Of a stretch of DNA of 64,000 nt, positions 1 to 10,409 are shown piece by piece. The DNA comes from Sympetrum striolatum. Its lineage: Eukaryota > Arthropoda > Insecta > Odonata > Libellulidae. The translations under genes were made by a program, and so were the position numbers. The notes beneath the pieces are model-generated. The model saw only the letters and a list, made by a program, of their open reading frames with translations, was not told the origin of the DNA and searched no databases. The stretch lies in NCBI GenBank assembly GCA_947579665.1, contig OX388350.1:89423152-89487151 (forward strand), in the 5' to 3' direction. Positions within the stretch are counted from its first letter, which is position 1; the number at the start of each line of letters is the position of its first letter.

Positions 1-970
1 TCCTTCCCCTTCTCCTGTCGGTGGCGTAGGCGATGGCGTGCTCCTTCACTTCGGACATGATTATTTCCCAACCCGAGAGCGGATCCATCTCGGGGTCGCG
101 TCTTTCCTGACAGAGGGCTCGGACGAGCTCCCTCGCGTGCCTGACGTACGCCTCGTTCTCGAGCAGTGCGTTGTCGAAGCGCCAATAGGGACGCCTCGAC
201 CGCTCAAATCTGAGGGGCACCGTCAGGGCGACGGCCCTGTGGTCTGTGAAGGATGGTAAGGTCTTGATGGTCGTCGCGTCGTGGACCCTGTCCGCAGATA
301 CGTAGAGGCGGTCCAGCCTGGCTCACGAGCTTCGGGAGGCGTGGGTGTAGCCCGGCTCTCCGGGCCTCAGCTCGGACCAGGCGTCGACCAGGTCGAAATC
401 TCGCACGAGCGATCGCAGTTCGGCGGCGTACGCCGGGTGCCTCTCCCAGCCCGAAGTCCTGTCTGTGACGGGGGAAAGGGTCACGTTATAGTCGCCCCCC
501 ATGACGACGAAGGCGTCGTGACCGAGGTTGGCTTGACGGAAACACGTCAGCTGGTCCCTGAGGGCGTCGACGAGGGAGATGGCGAGCCTTTGATCGTGCG
601 GCCCATACAGGGAGAGGAGGAGGAGGGTTAGCGTTCCCCCAGTGCTCTGCGGAAGGTCCAGGGTGACCGCGAGGGCGTGCCCCGCGAACACGACCGTCGG
701 TGTCACCACGGATGTTCTTAGGTTCCTCCTTATGCCGATGGCGGTACCGGATTGCGGAGTCGTGATCAGGCAGAAGTGGAGCTCGTACTGCGGGAGCGTC
801 TGCAGGGGCACGTCGGAGGTATTGGTCTCCTGCAACAGTACTACGTCCGGCTCCGTGGTGTTCAGGACCGTGGGCAGCTGGGCCCACTTCCTTTTGCTCT
901 TTACCGATCGTACGTTGAGGGTCGACACGGAGAAGCCCAACGCCCTGCAGGTTGTTTCCTCACCCGCCAT
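1..970 (-). pseudogene. LINE ORF2, APE endonuclease domain (N-terminal part, one nonsense codon)
   Basis: The ATG at 970-968 opens an ORF encoding an exonuclease-endonuclease-phosphatase fold. This endonuclease would nick target DNA to prime reverse transcription. Motifs in order: LNVRSV near residue 20, PDVVLLQET near residue 43 (catalytic Glu), SGTAIGIRR near 75, VMGGDYNVTL near 157 (catalytic Asp, equivalent to GGDFN), and FDLVDAWSELRPGEPGYTH near 195. A TGA at 325-323 interrupts the frame after SRSS. The same frame then continues open to the window edge with ARLDRLYVS and FTDHRAVALT, the expected RIDRI and SDH motifs. The stop therefore looks like a single CGA-to-TGA CpG transition inside the endonuclease. 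The linker after the SDH motif is reached, but no RT motif is in the window. Confidence 0.88.
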
Positions 971-1027
971 GTTCGTGGAGGATGGATGGATGGAAGGATG
1001 GATGAGCGGTTACTCAGACTCCGAGTC

Positions 1028-2285
1028 TCAGAGTTTGGCCAAGATCCTCTTGACCCTCATCCTCAGGGCCGGGTCCTTGATGGCTCTGTCTCGCAGGAGT
1101 CTGGCCAGCAACGTGGTGAGGTCTTCTAGGTTTTCGAAGTAGTCCTTCGCGAGCCACACCACTTCGTTGTGGCCCTTTGCCTCCTGCAGGAATCTCCGTA
1201 GGGTTTGGAACGAGATTCCCGGTACCCCAGGGTTGGCGTGGTAATAATTCGCGATTTGCTTTGGACCTTCGTCGTCGCCTCCCGCAGCCGCGTCAGTCTT
1301 CAACTGTTTGCTGCTCGGGCTCTTCCCAGGCAGGTACTGGGAATCCCACTCCAGGGTAGCATCAGTTTTCCGCTTGACGGGCCCGACCGGCGCAGAAGTC
1401 TCGGGGCAGGTTTTCTCCGGCCCCGGTGTGGTGGGCTCGGGCCTCGCCACCTTGGACCTGGCGAGGGCCTGGAGGGAGAGGGGGGTCTTCGAGGTGGCGG
1501 CGGAAGGTTGACTGTCCGGCGTGTCGTCAACGTCCATGACTGCAGGCGTGACTGGGGAGGCGGGTGTCGGTTCGTCATCGGGAGTGGCAGTTGGTGCAGG
1601 ATTTGGCACCGTCGGGGGCGAGGTGCCGTGGCGATCGCCCGGATCCGACGATGGTTGAGTGTGCTGGCCAGTCGCGATTTTTCCTCCTGTTGCTTTCTCT
1701 GCGGGCAGTCCTTGGCGATGTGGCCGGTCGTGCCGCAGTGGAAACAGCGGTTGTCGTCGACGCGGACGAATCTGTGGTGCGGGATGCCGGCGAAGTCCAC
1801 CAGGAAGGACTCGGGGAGTATGAGACCGTCCCGCAGCACGACGTGGACCATCCGCCTCCAAGATGTTATTCCCGTATACCCCTCCGATCGCCAACCCATC
1901 GACAGGTTGTAAACGGGCGACCCACCCTTCCGGCTTCGGACATCAGCTCCGTGAAAACGACGTTGGATATCTCCGGCAAGACGTTGCTGAGGTAGATTTT
2001 CTGCGAGACGGTGACCATGCGTCTCGCAGGGAACCACGTGTTTTTTAGGGAGATGCCGCCGTGCGCCGTCAGAAATTCTGTTGCTATGGCTTCGCTCGCC
2101 AGGTATAGGCAAATTCTCTGATTCGCGAGACGGTTAGCGTGGGTTATTTTCTCGCCTCCTCCCACGAGTTTTCCCACCGCCATCGCGCATTCTAAGAGGG
2201 GGGTGTCCGGAAGCGCCTGGAAAATAATACCCCTCTTCCTGTTGGGTCCGTTTGTGTTAGGTGTGATGAACTTTTTTGAAAACAT
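1028..2285 (-). pseudogene. LINE ORF1 (CCHC zinc-knuckle, gag-like), two frameshifts
   Basis: ORF1 would encode the nucleic-acid-binding chaperone of the LINE RNP, about 420 residues if intact. It is seen in three successive frames. The first runs from the ATG at 2285 to about 1930 and contains KIYLSNVLPEISNVVF. The second runs from about 1930 to about 1690 and contains GITSWRRMVHVVLRDG followed by the knuckle CFHCGTTGHIAKDC (C-x2-C-x4-H-x4-C). The third runs from about 1690 to the stop at 1028, a Pro/Ser/Thr-rich linker followed by a charged C-terminus ending KRILAKL. The frame changes, in the text around GRVGRP/GGSPVY and around the run after the knuckle, look like 1-nt indels. They could in principle be sequencing errors, but the ORF2 stop argues for a decayed copy. 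ORF1 and ORF2 do not overlap. Confidence 0.85.
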
Positions 2286-2722
2286 GAAGTTATCCGGTGG
2301 CGCATCTTCTCAGGCGCTCGACGAGCCCGCGACGTGTTTTTAACGCTGTTTGCGTACGAGCGAGGTTTTTGGTACGCGCTCGTCCCGCCAGGAGACGGGG
2401 ATGGAGAGGGGCGAAGATTCTCGCACTGTGGGGGAGGGGGGCTCCTCCGGCCTGCCGAGAAGTTTTCGGCGGGCGGCGCAGGTGTCTCTTCGTTGCGCGC
2501 GCCTGTGGAGGTGGGGGCGGCGAGAGCTGGGAGGGGCGGAAAATCTTCCTGCCGTCTCGAGAGGGGCGGTAGCTGAACCGGCCGTCTTACCGAGGGGGAG
2601 GAAGGTGATCCTCGAGGAAGCGGGCGCAGGGGGCGGGGAAACCGGTTTCGCCGGATGGTTAAACCTGAAGTTGCTGATTATGTACTTTGTGGGCGCTCTG
2701 GGCTCTATGGGCGAAAGGCCAA
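2286..2722 (-). promoter_or_regulatory. Putative LINE 5' UTR / internal promoter region
   Basis: Very G-rich on the plus strand (C-rich on the sense strand), with many GGGGAGG and GGGCGG-like runs. It lies directly upstream of ORF1 and ends where the base composition changes to host-like AT-rich DNA near 2722. LINE 5' UTRs carry internal promoters; that role here is inferred from position only. Confidence 0.5.
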
Positions 2723-2929
2723 TTTAATCGTTTTTCATCGATCATGTCCCGAAAAATATTATTTATAATGTTTGTTAGGTCAAAGATAATAATACATATA
2801 TTTATCACTCATCTTCCAAGTTTAGATGGAATAAAGAGTTCAAAATTACTGTCGTATATAAATATTTACATCTTATATATGGAGAAAGTCATGTGCTGGC
2901 CACATCAGATTTTTTCGTATACATTTCAT

Positions 2930-3470
2930 TTATATTGGAATTCGTTATACTACTTGGGTGGATATCTTTGAAAGCTTTAAAACTAGTCCTTAATTGACTA
3001 GGATTTTCGATTTTAAGCATTTTAGCGCCAATATAATTTATTATTTACTGAAATCACGAGTTATTCTCTTATTTTCAGTAAATATTTTGATACATTTTAG
3101 AAGTTTTAACATATTTGGTTCAATTTCGTTGAAATCTTAATAATAATGCAAGGCATAATCGTTATTTGGCGACAATTTTCTCGAGTTAAGAGCAACTTAA
3201 AGCCAAATAAGTGATTTTTTACAAAAATGTTGACTTTTCGCCCGTTTTTTCGTGAAATTTTTCATAACTTTGGAAAAGAGACTTCTTGAAAATATTTATA
3301 TTGAATCGCTATTTTACTAGGTTTTCTGGAATTTTGGGCATTTTAAGCCGAAAAAACTTCAAATTTGAGAGAAATTATTAAATTTTGCCCATTCTTTCGT
3401 CGAAATTTCGAAAGATTGAGAATTGATTATCATACTTGAGGTGATATCTTCAAAACTTTAAAATGTAAAC
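2930..3470. repeat. Degenerate repeat block
   Basis: Three diverged copies of one text are visible: near 2935-3010 (a 'CTTGGGTGGATATCTTTGAA' type start followed by ACTAGGATTTTCGATTTTAAGCATTTTA), near 3285-3345 (ACTAGGTTTTCTGGAATTTTGGGCATTTTA) and near 3420-3460 (ACTTGAGGTGATATCTTCAAAACTTTAAAA). The segments between them carry AAATTTTTCATAACTTTGG-like text typical of old interspersed satellites or TE ends. No coding potential was recognised. Confidence 0.5.
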
Positions 3471-4230
3471 ACTAACACTGTTACTTGATAATTTCAGGGA
3501 AAATTAAAACATGCATAGAGAAATCCCTTCACAATGTACCTTGAATATCTTTACAAACTAAGCTAAGTCTTCAAATAATAAAATGATAATTAGCACAACA
3601 TTTACTTTTTGATGCAGAATGATTACCTATTTTCTTAGTGGTAGAGTTATTAAAAACCTTCTTTCCACTACCAAAAATCCATTCTGTACAGTGATACAGT
3701 ACGTTATACACTGATAATTACAATATAGTTAATGACTATATAACTACTATAGAACATATATCAATTATCTATAACCTTACAATCAACAAAATATATTTAT
3801 TGAATAGTTTATAAAGTTTCAGTATTACATTACGATTTTTGCTAATCTTAAAGTATCATCATATGTTCAACATGCAATCATAATTCTAGAATTCTTTATG
3901 TTTTCCTTTAAAAATTAAATACCACTAGCAAATGCTTGTTTGTAATGTATCTCTATGTACAGAATTAGCATTTCCTCAAAATCATTAAAATAAAATTCCT
4001 TATTTGTGACTTAGAATATAATTTTGTACTTTTATATACATGAATTTATCAAGGGTGAACTAATAAATAAATTAATACGGCCTGCTGTAGTTAAAAGACT
4101 AAAAACCATAGCTCTTAGCACTTCCGTGATTTTTTTGCATATAACATTATATTTGGCTGACAAATAATAATAATTCCAAGTGATACATAAGAATAAGCCT
4201 TGCAATGAGGATATGCAGAAAAGGAACTCA

Positions 4231-4279
4231 TGTACATTAACCATTACCTTAAAGGAATGTACATTAACCATTACCTTAC
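4231..4279. repeat. 27-bp direct tandem duplication
   Basis: The text TGTACATTAACCATTACCTT occurs at 4231 and again at 4258, a perfect short tandem duplication with a 27-bp period. ATACATTAC fragments follow. Probably replication slippage. Confidence 0.85.
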
Positions 4280-5469
4280 CATAATACATTACTTCTACAT
4301 TACCCTAATATACATTACCAAGTTAAAACTCTAACTAACAACAAAGAGGAGACACGGAAATTTTAAAAAACTTTTGTCGGCACGAAATATTGTGAGAAAG
4401 CTCCTGAAGTGTATACAAAAATCAGAATTTAACTACACATTGGCATATTTTGCAAAATAATTATTTATCTCACAATAAATTTCAAAGTTTTGAGAGGAAA
4501 TTATTAATCAAAGATACAAAATCTTTCTATTTTTATGGAAAATTTGAAATAATTAGAACGTAGTCGTACATGAGAAAATACATAAAGAACACATCAATAC
4601 CTTACTTTATTCCATGCTTTTCGAATGGCATTCATATGACAACACTTCTATCCTCAACTTATATCTGGAGCATAGGCTGAGGTTTTCCAGTTCATGATGT
4701 GGACATATTTTCTTTCTCAATGCTCTTTTTTCATAGTAACTGATATTGCATCTTACCTCACTACATATACAACCTTGTAGATAATAATAATATATTTATT
4801 ACAAGTGTTATCTCATTGACAGTTTACAATAAAAACGTCTACAGTATTATAAAATACTATTGCAATAAGAAATATAGCCAGTAAAAATATATATAATCAA
4901 TAAAATACTATCTAGAAAATAAAATCAATAAAATAATGTTAACTTAATATCTAAATTTATATTTTTAAAACGGATGTTGTCTTATGTGAAGGAATTATTC
5001 ATTCAAAATATGTGAGATAAAATATTGAGTAGATTGTAGATATTATTAAGACTTTTTTATTTATTGCTTTCAAAATTATCTTAGCCTGGCATTGGCAATC
5101 ATCCTACAATTATGAAGTCTTTGTTACAATAAGAATTCATTCGGTTACACTGGTAATTATAATTGTTTATTTTTCCGTTAAAGATCAACGGGAATTTCAG
5201 CTAGCTATTATACATAATTATTCACTTTGAGAAAAAAACGAACTGCAATAATTTGGACACTGTCATATAGCATAAATGCATTTTACTTCCTCATTTACCA
5301 CTGAATATGATATCTGCATTAAAGTATTATAGCTTATGCATCACAGTAATTGCTTAATAGCTACACTTGGGAGTGTTTTAACATTAACCCCACGTAATTG
5401 AAATGCAATATAAATGTTGCATTAAATTCAAATAAAATAATTCACTAAATAAAAAATTAAATTAACTAA

Positions 5470-5660
5470 AAAAACTATATTCCAATGCAGGGACCATATT
5501 CTGTAACTCATTTCCCATCGGTACGGTTGCCTCTCCGTCGGTTGGGATCGCAAACCGACTCCGCGAGCTCTCGATGCTATTCTGTTAGCTCCTGCATCGG
5601 TACGACGGCTAGCCATTGCAGGTAGAATCCGGAGAATTCTACTGGCAAGTGTGTGCATAT
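5470..5660. other. CpG-rich island of unknown origin (possible TE fragment)
   Basis: A 190-bp stretch clearly richer in C, G and CpG than its neighbours, with CTCCGTCGG, CCGACTCCGCGAGCTC and CGGTACGACGG. On the minus strand the 125-codon ORF at 5805-5428 runs through it (LASRILRILPAMASRRTDAG then ARGVGLRSQPTERQPYRWEM). No family is recognised. ATTCTGTAACTC-type text at one edge and GCTATTCTGTTAGCTC inside it are reminiscent of non-autonomous DNA transposon remnants. An isolated exon is possible but no convincing splice pair was found. Confidence 0.35.
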
Positions 5661-7259
5661 TTAACAATATCATCAAGGCGAATGCGTTAATTGAGTGCCC
5701 GTAATTATCAGAATGTAAAATAAAGCCGCAATAATACATGCGATTGCATAAAATGAATGAGATTCTCGCTTTTAGATGCAAACTGATGTATGCCATAGTA
5801 CACATGGATGCAGGTATGTACTACGTTTCTTGGAGCGTGCATCTGTCCAAGGACGTGGAATAAAATAAACGTTTTAATCTTTAATTAACAATTACATTGA
5901 TATGAATAACACTTGGTTGATACAGATGCTTCCATAAAATTAGAAAAACTTTCTAAAATACTGATATTTGTACCTTTGTATGCTCCATTCTTCACAGTAT
6001 ATCGTTCATAGCTGCAGTTACTAATATTTCCTTAAATTTCTCCCTCTTCATATAATCTAGCACTTATTCCAAACATTAATTTGAGTTGTGCATATTTTCT
6101 CAATGTGTTCTTACCGATAAATACATTTGCTGGGGACTTAACAATTGCCTTTATTGTCAGGGGGTTGGGTTGTTTACAAGTACAAAATTTCAATAAAATA
6201 TTCACATACTTTATCAAAATGTGCGCAAGCTTGAATATCAAACGATATTCCAGGATTAGAAAAAGAATCTTTATTCTATTTTTTCTTATGGTGCTTAATT
6301 TGACTTCCTACAACAATTATTTCTAATTCAATTTTGAAAAACAAATTAACCTTGCAACAAAAAATGACCTTGACATTTATTTCTCAAGATAACGTTTTCA
6401 CCCGTCTGGGTACAAAACATGGATTTCAGGGAAATAAAGAGCAGCCTGTAAGTAGCCTAAGAGTAGCCTCTGCATGAGGTTGACTTTTAATAATGTAGAA
6501 TATTTCTGAGTTGTGTGACTCTTGGTTCTCCAGTATTTAGTAAACATGCACAAACACACTATTTTATATTTTACATATATAGTCATATAGAAGACTAGTT
6601 GAAGTGCTCATTGATTCTCAAGGGGAATATTTAAATTGATAAATACAATTGTTATAGAGTTGATAGTAACACATACCTCATAGTTAAGGCTACATAGAAA
6701 ATGCTAGGCTATAATTATTTCCAAACCAATAAACAAACAAAACAAATTTATAATAAAATATGTAAAAACACCTAAATATTAGAACGCATATCCTTTCAAT
6801 GAAAACTTTATTTGATGAAGACAATGTTTGTTTAAGGATAATAAAAATTTATTCGAAGATAGCATTAGGATAAGAAGCATCATGTTTAAGGAGATATTTT
6901 AGGAAAGGCACAAATGGATATTGAAATCAATGAGCAAACACAAATGAAATATATTTTATATCACTCTAAAACAACCAATGAGTATTCTTTGCAGAAAATT
7001 AGTGTATTACGGAGCTGACTTGTGCCCCAATGCTAAAATGCATAACATGGAGCTCAATCAAAGAACACAAATGCAGTTGCAGCGCCTAAACAGATGCAGA
7101 GATTAAACACCAATAACTGAAAAATATCAAATGTATATGAAGTGGAAGCACTTAAAAAATCTGATGAGGCCAACTCAACTTTCTCCATATTTATTGAAAA
7201 CAGAAGCCTATGTCGGTAATATATAAATAACTCAAAAAAAATGAGTGTTACAAAACAAA

Positions 7260-7620
7260 TTTCAAAAAAAATTTAGTGAAGTATATTGTGTATAACTTTT
7301 GTGCGTAATTGTATATACCTACATTGCATTGTGACAGAGAGATGTATGAAAAACTTCCATTTCTGGATAAACAACAACTTCCAGTTAACCATTATTCAAG
7401 AATAAAACCTAAACCATCAGTGTTGGGAAAAAATAATTCAAACAAAAGTTGTAGTAAAGTGCATTATCTATAACATATAAGCATAAATGTATATACCTAC
7501 ATTGCATTCTGACAGAGATATTGACGAAACAAAATTTTGTTCCAGCCAAACCACAACTTCCGGTTAAGCGGTATTCATCAAAAACGAATAAACTATTGGC
7601 AATGTTAGGAAAATACTAAA
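7260..7620. repeat. Two diverged ~180-bp repeats at the array's left edge
   Basis: Two copies starting near 7270 and 7450 share GTATATACCTACATTGCATT, then TGACAGAGA and, further on, ACAACTTCCRGTTAA. The same motif series appears once in each array unit near 9975-10110, 12600-12740, 17880-18010 and 23155-23290, with ACTTCCGGTTAAACCATTTG. This shows that the array grew out of an older dispersed or tandem repeat. Confidence 0.7.
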
Positions 7621-8635
7621 TATGAATAGTGGAAATGATCGGATAATTACCTTTTAAGATAAAGCGCCCACATTTTTTTTACCTCAGACAGACATGTTCA
7701 GGAAAATAGCAAAAACAAACTATATGGGCCACAAAACATCTATTTTGGCTGAAATTTGGAGGTTGAATTTGTATTTTGGCAATTCAAAGAGTCTAAACAA
7801 TTTCGGTTACAGACCACCCATTGACATTTTACACTTCCATTATTTCACTGAATTTAAGAAAAAGAAATCCAACAAAGCAAAACAAAAGACAGCTTAAATG
7901 TAAAGTAACCACAAGGATGATCATTGAAATAAATCAGATTTCCAGAAATACATCCAACAAACTTAGTCCATGATCTCCAATTGGAAACATTCCTATAACT
8001 ATAATAAAATCTGCTAGTTAAGATGGCTGACTTCAATGAAAATTGACGATATCATAATGCAAGCTGTATACCAGATCATATTGACAGTAATTGCAATATT
8101 ATATCTAAATATATATTATACCTCAATTAAGGCACGCAATATATATAATCAAATTATGAACTCCCCAGAATATTATGATCATGTATCCCCGAATCTAGCA
8201 TAGAGCAATGTGAAAGGAAAAGCCGGAGCAAACATATTTTGAAAGGAGAGGATTTAACAGTATTTCAACAGAACGAACAGAAAACCACAACAATTCAACA
8301 GAGGCAAACTGGAGCAAGAGCATATGAAAAAAATTCCTGATTTTTCCCATCATACCATCTAAATCCAGTGTATCATACTTGAAACCCAATTAAGTTATCA
8401 TTACCGATTAAAAACATAAATTGACATGATATAACACAATTGAAACTCGATCAAAGAAATAATTAGGTCTTGCATTGTATTGGAAAACTTGTTAAATATT
8501 GTATCTCTGCTGCAAATAAAGCTTCAAATGCACTCAAATATTTATTATAATATTCAAACTTTGTATTAACTTTTAGCATATAGCTAGTTTATTTTAGTTA
8601 TCACATGTTAATTTACTATATAGAAATTTTCTTAC

Positions 8636-8718
8636 CTTTTAGGATCATTAGCGACCGATATCCCTTGCTTTTCCATAGTAGTCAGCATCAAACACATGAC
8701 AATGAAGCTAAATATAAT
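8636..8718 (-). pseudogene. Signal-peptide exon homologue, unit 1 (start codon lost)
   Basis: Same exon as in unit 2 with the GTAAGA donor intact, but the initiator is ATT instead of ATG (plus-strand AAT at 8716-8718). The downstream partner exon is absent from this unit. Most probably a dead copy. Confidence 0.45.
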
Positions 8719-8944
8719 TTTTTTGTTGGTGGTTAAACGTTAAAGCTAGTACGTTGAAAAAATTTCAAGTCTGTGACACATATGAAATATGGTTACAAAT
8801 TTAATCCCCTATGAATGAATGAGTCAATGAATGTATAATTAGGTATAATTGGATAAACATCTAAATGTAATAGGTAGGAGATGGATTAACAAATACAACT
8901 TTAATTTGTAATCATCATAAAGTCATGTTTGATACACCACTCTG

Positions 8945-9105
8945 TGTTACCAGTGCCTCAATGAGGCCATGGCAGTGGACGATGATGCACATTCGGACAA
9001 GACCACACTTGCCCTTGCACCCAAAGTTCATAAAATGGCGCGTGGAAAAACTACTACTAAATTGTCGACCCATAACCTTGTGCCCAAAGCAGTGCGGAGC
9101 TTGTG
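8945..9105 (+). other. Short reading frame kept in all array units
   Basis: From TGCCTCAATGAGGCC a frame runs about 50 codons in every unit and ends SLC-stop. In unit 2 it reads CLNEAMAVGDDAYSDKTT, LALARKVPKMACGKTTTKLW, THNLVPKAVRSLC. Copies are near 11575-11737, 16850-17009 and 22117-22279. Unit 1 differs from unit 2 by several substitutions, both silent and replacing, and no indel. A Cys-rich frame exists on the opposite strand but has a stop in unit 2. No upstream acceptor or start is convincing, so this may be a fossil exon. It is not recognised. Confidence 0.25.
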
Positions 9106-10409
9106 TTGAAAATTTAATATACTCAAACCAAACTAGCTAGGCATACTCTATGCTCCAAAGGACTGGATACACAAAGAAAATATATTTCAATGAATTTCTA
9201 TGAACCTATTATTTTCCCATAAGAAGTTCTATTCCAAATGGATACGTTGCCAATAAAGAATAGCAATTATGCAACTGAAAAAGAATAATAATCATCACTT
9301 ACTAAGGAAATTTTTAAAATTTGGAGTCATAATTTTCCTTCAGTAAGGGTTTGTTAGAAAAATGGAACACATTACATCGTAAGTATCAACCCATTTTCAG
9401 TAAAAATACATAATTAATATTGTAAATCACAATAGTTCTGGGTAACAATATGCAGGTATTTTATGGTAACCTATAATATGACAAACATATACCAAAATTG
9501 ATATCATAAATTATTTATTTATATTTGTTATTGCATATATTCTATACGTATTTTATAATTTTAAAAATCTATATTGGAACATTAAAATATCCAGACCAAT
9601 ACGTGGGTAAAACCTAACCATGAAAAGGAAACCACTGTTCGAATGCGATGAAATTCTGCCCCTATCAAAAACACCACTAATAGGAATCAAAACGATAGCA
9701 AGGAAAACACCTACATGTCATCAAAACGCTATTTTCGGATACTTAAGAATTAGCTCCAATGCATCGCAAAAAAAATCTGATGTGGCCCGCACATGACTTT
9801 CTACATGTATAATATGTCAATATTAATTTACGACAGTATTTTCGAAATCTATATTCAAACTAAACTTGGAAAATAAGTGATTAATTAATATCAGAATATC
9901 TTTTACGTCACAAACATTATAAGTAATGTTTTTGGGGACATGTTCGATGAAATAATGAAATTACATTTTCTAAAACTTTTATAAACAATCGTATATACCT
10001 AAATATATTATTCTTTTGAGATATTTTACAAAAACGGACGTTTGTTTCCAAGAATAAAATAAGCTCAACTTCCGGTTAAACCATTTGCTCCAAAAAATAA
10101 TCAACACTGTCAGCACACCACAGTATATATGTGAAGTTTGGTACTAATAGGGGTAATTGTTTTCACGTTAGAGCGCCCACAAGCACACACACACACACAA
10201 ACTTCTTTCCAAAAATGGTCAGAACTTATACTAGGGACCCCAAAACATGTATTTCCATTGAAATCTCGAAGTCAAATTTTTTCATGAAAACAATACTTTC
10301 TATATACAATAAATATGGAGAAAGTAAAAATCCAAAAGTATGAAGGAATTGACCCTAAAATACATTGCATATTGTACGTTAGCAATAACATAAGTGTAAA
10401 ATACTCTAC

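Larger units (their letters stand above)
1..2722 (-). mobile_element. Non-LTR retrotransposon (LINE), Tx1/L1-group-like, 5' part
   Basis: This is a GC-rich block in an otherwise AT-rich window. Composition drops sharply at about 2.72 kb. On the minus strand it holds a GC-rich leader (2722-2286), ORF1 (2285-1028) with one CCHC zinc knuckle, a 57-bp spacer with TCCA repeats, and ORF2 starting at 970 with an APE-type endonuclease. The element continues past the left edge, so the reverse transcriptase and 3' end are not seen. The ORF1 layout (a short RNA-binding-like region, a 'WRRMVHVVLRDGL' segment, then a single knuckle) resembles Tx1/Keno-type ORF1 proteins of the L1 group as I know them. R1 or I clades cannot be excluded without the RT. 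Two ORF1 frameshifts and one ORF2 stop show this copy is dead. The 5' boundary is set by composition only; no target-site duplication can be checked. Confidence 0.88.
3471..7140. other. AT-rich non-coding stretch
   Basis: No gene is supported. ORFs here are short, lack splice context and translate to low-complexity Ile/Lys/Asn/Phe-rich strings. Apart from a 27-bp direct duplication at 4.23 kb and the GC-rich island at 5.5 kb, I see only AT-rich intergenic or intronic DNA. Confidence 0.6.

Noticed and set aside
38..2727. Plus-strand and alternative-frame ORFs over the LINE
   Set aside because: Shadows of ORF1/ORF2 in GC-rich DNA. Only the minus-strand frames carry endonuclease and zinc-knuckle motifs.
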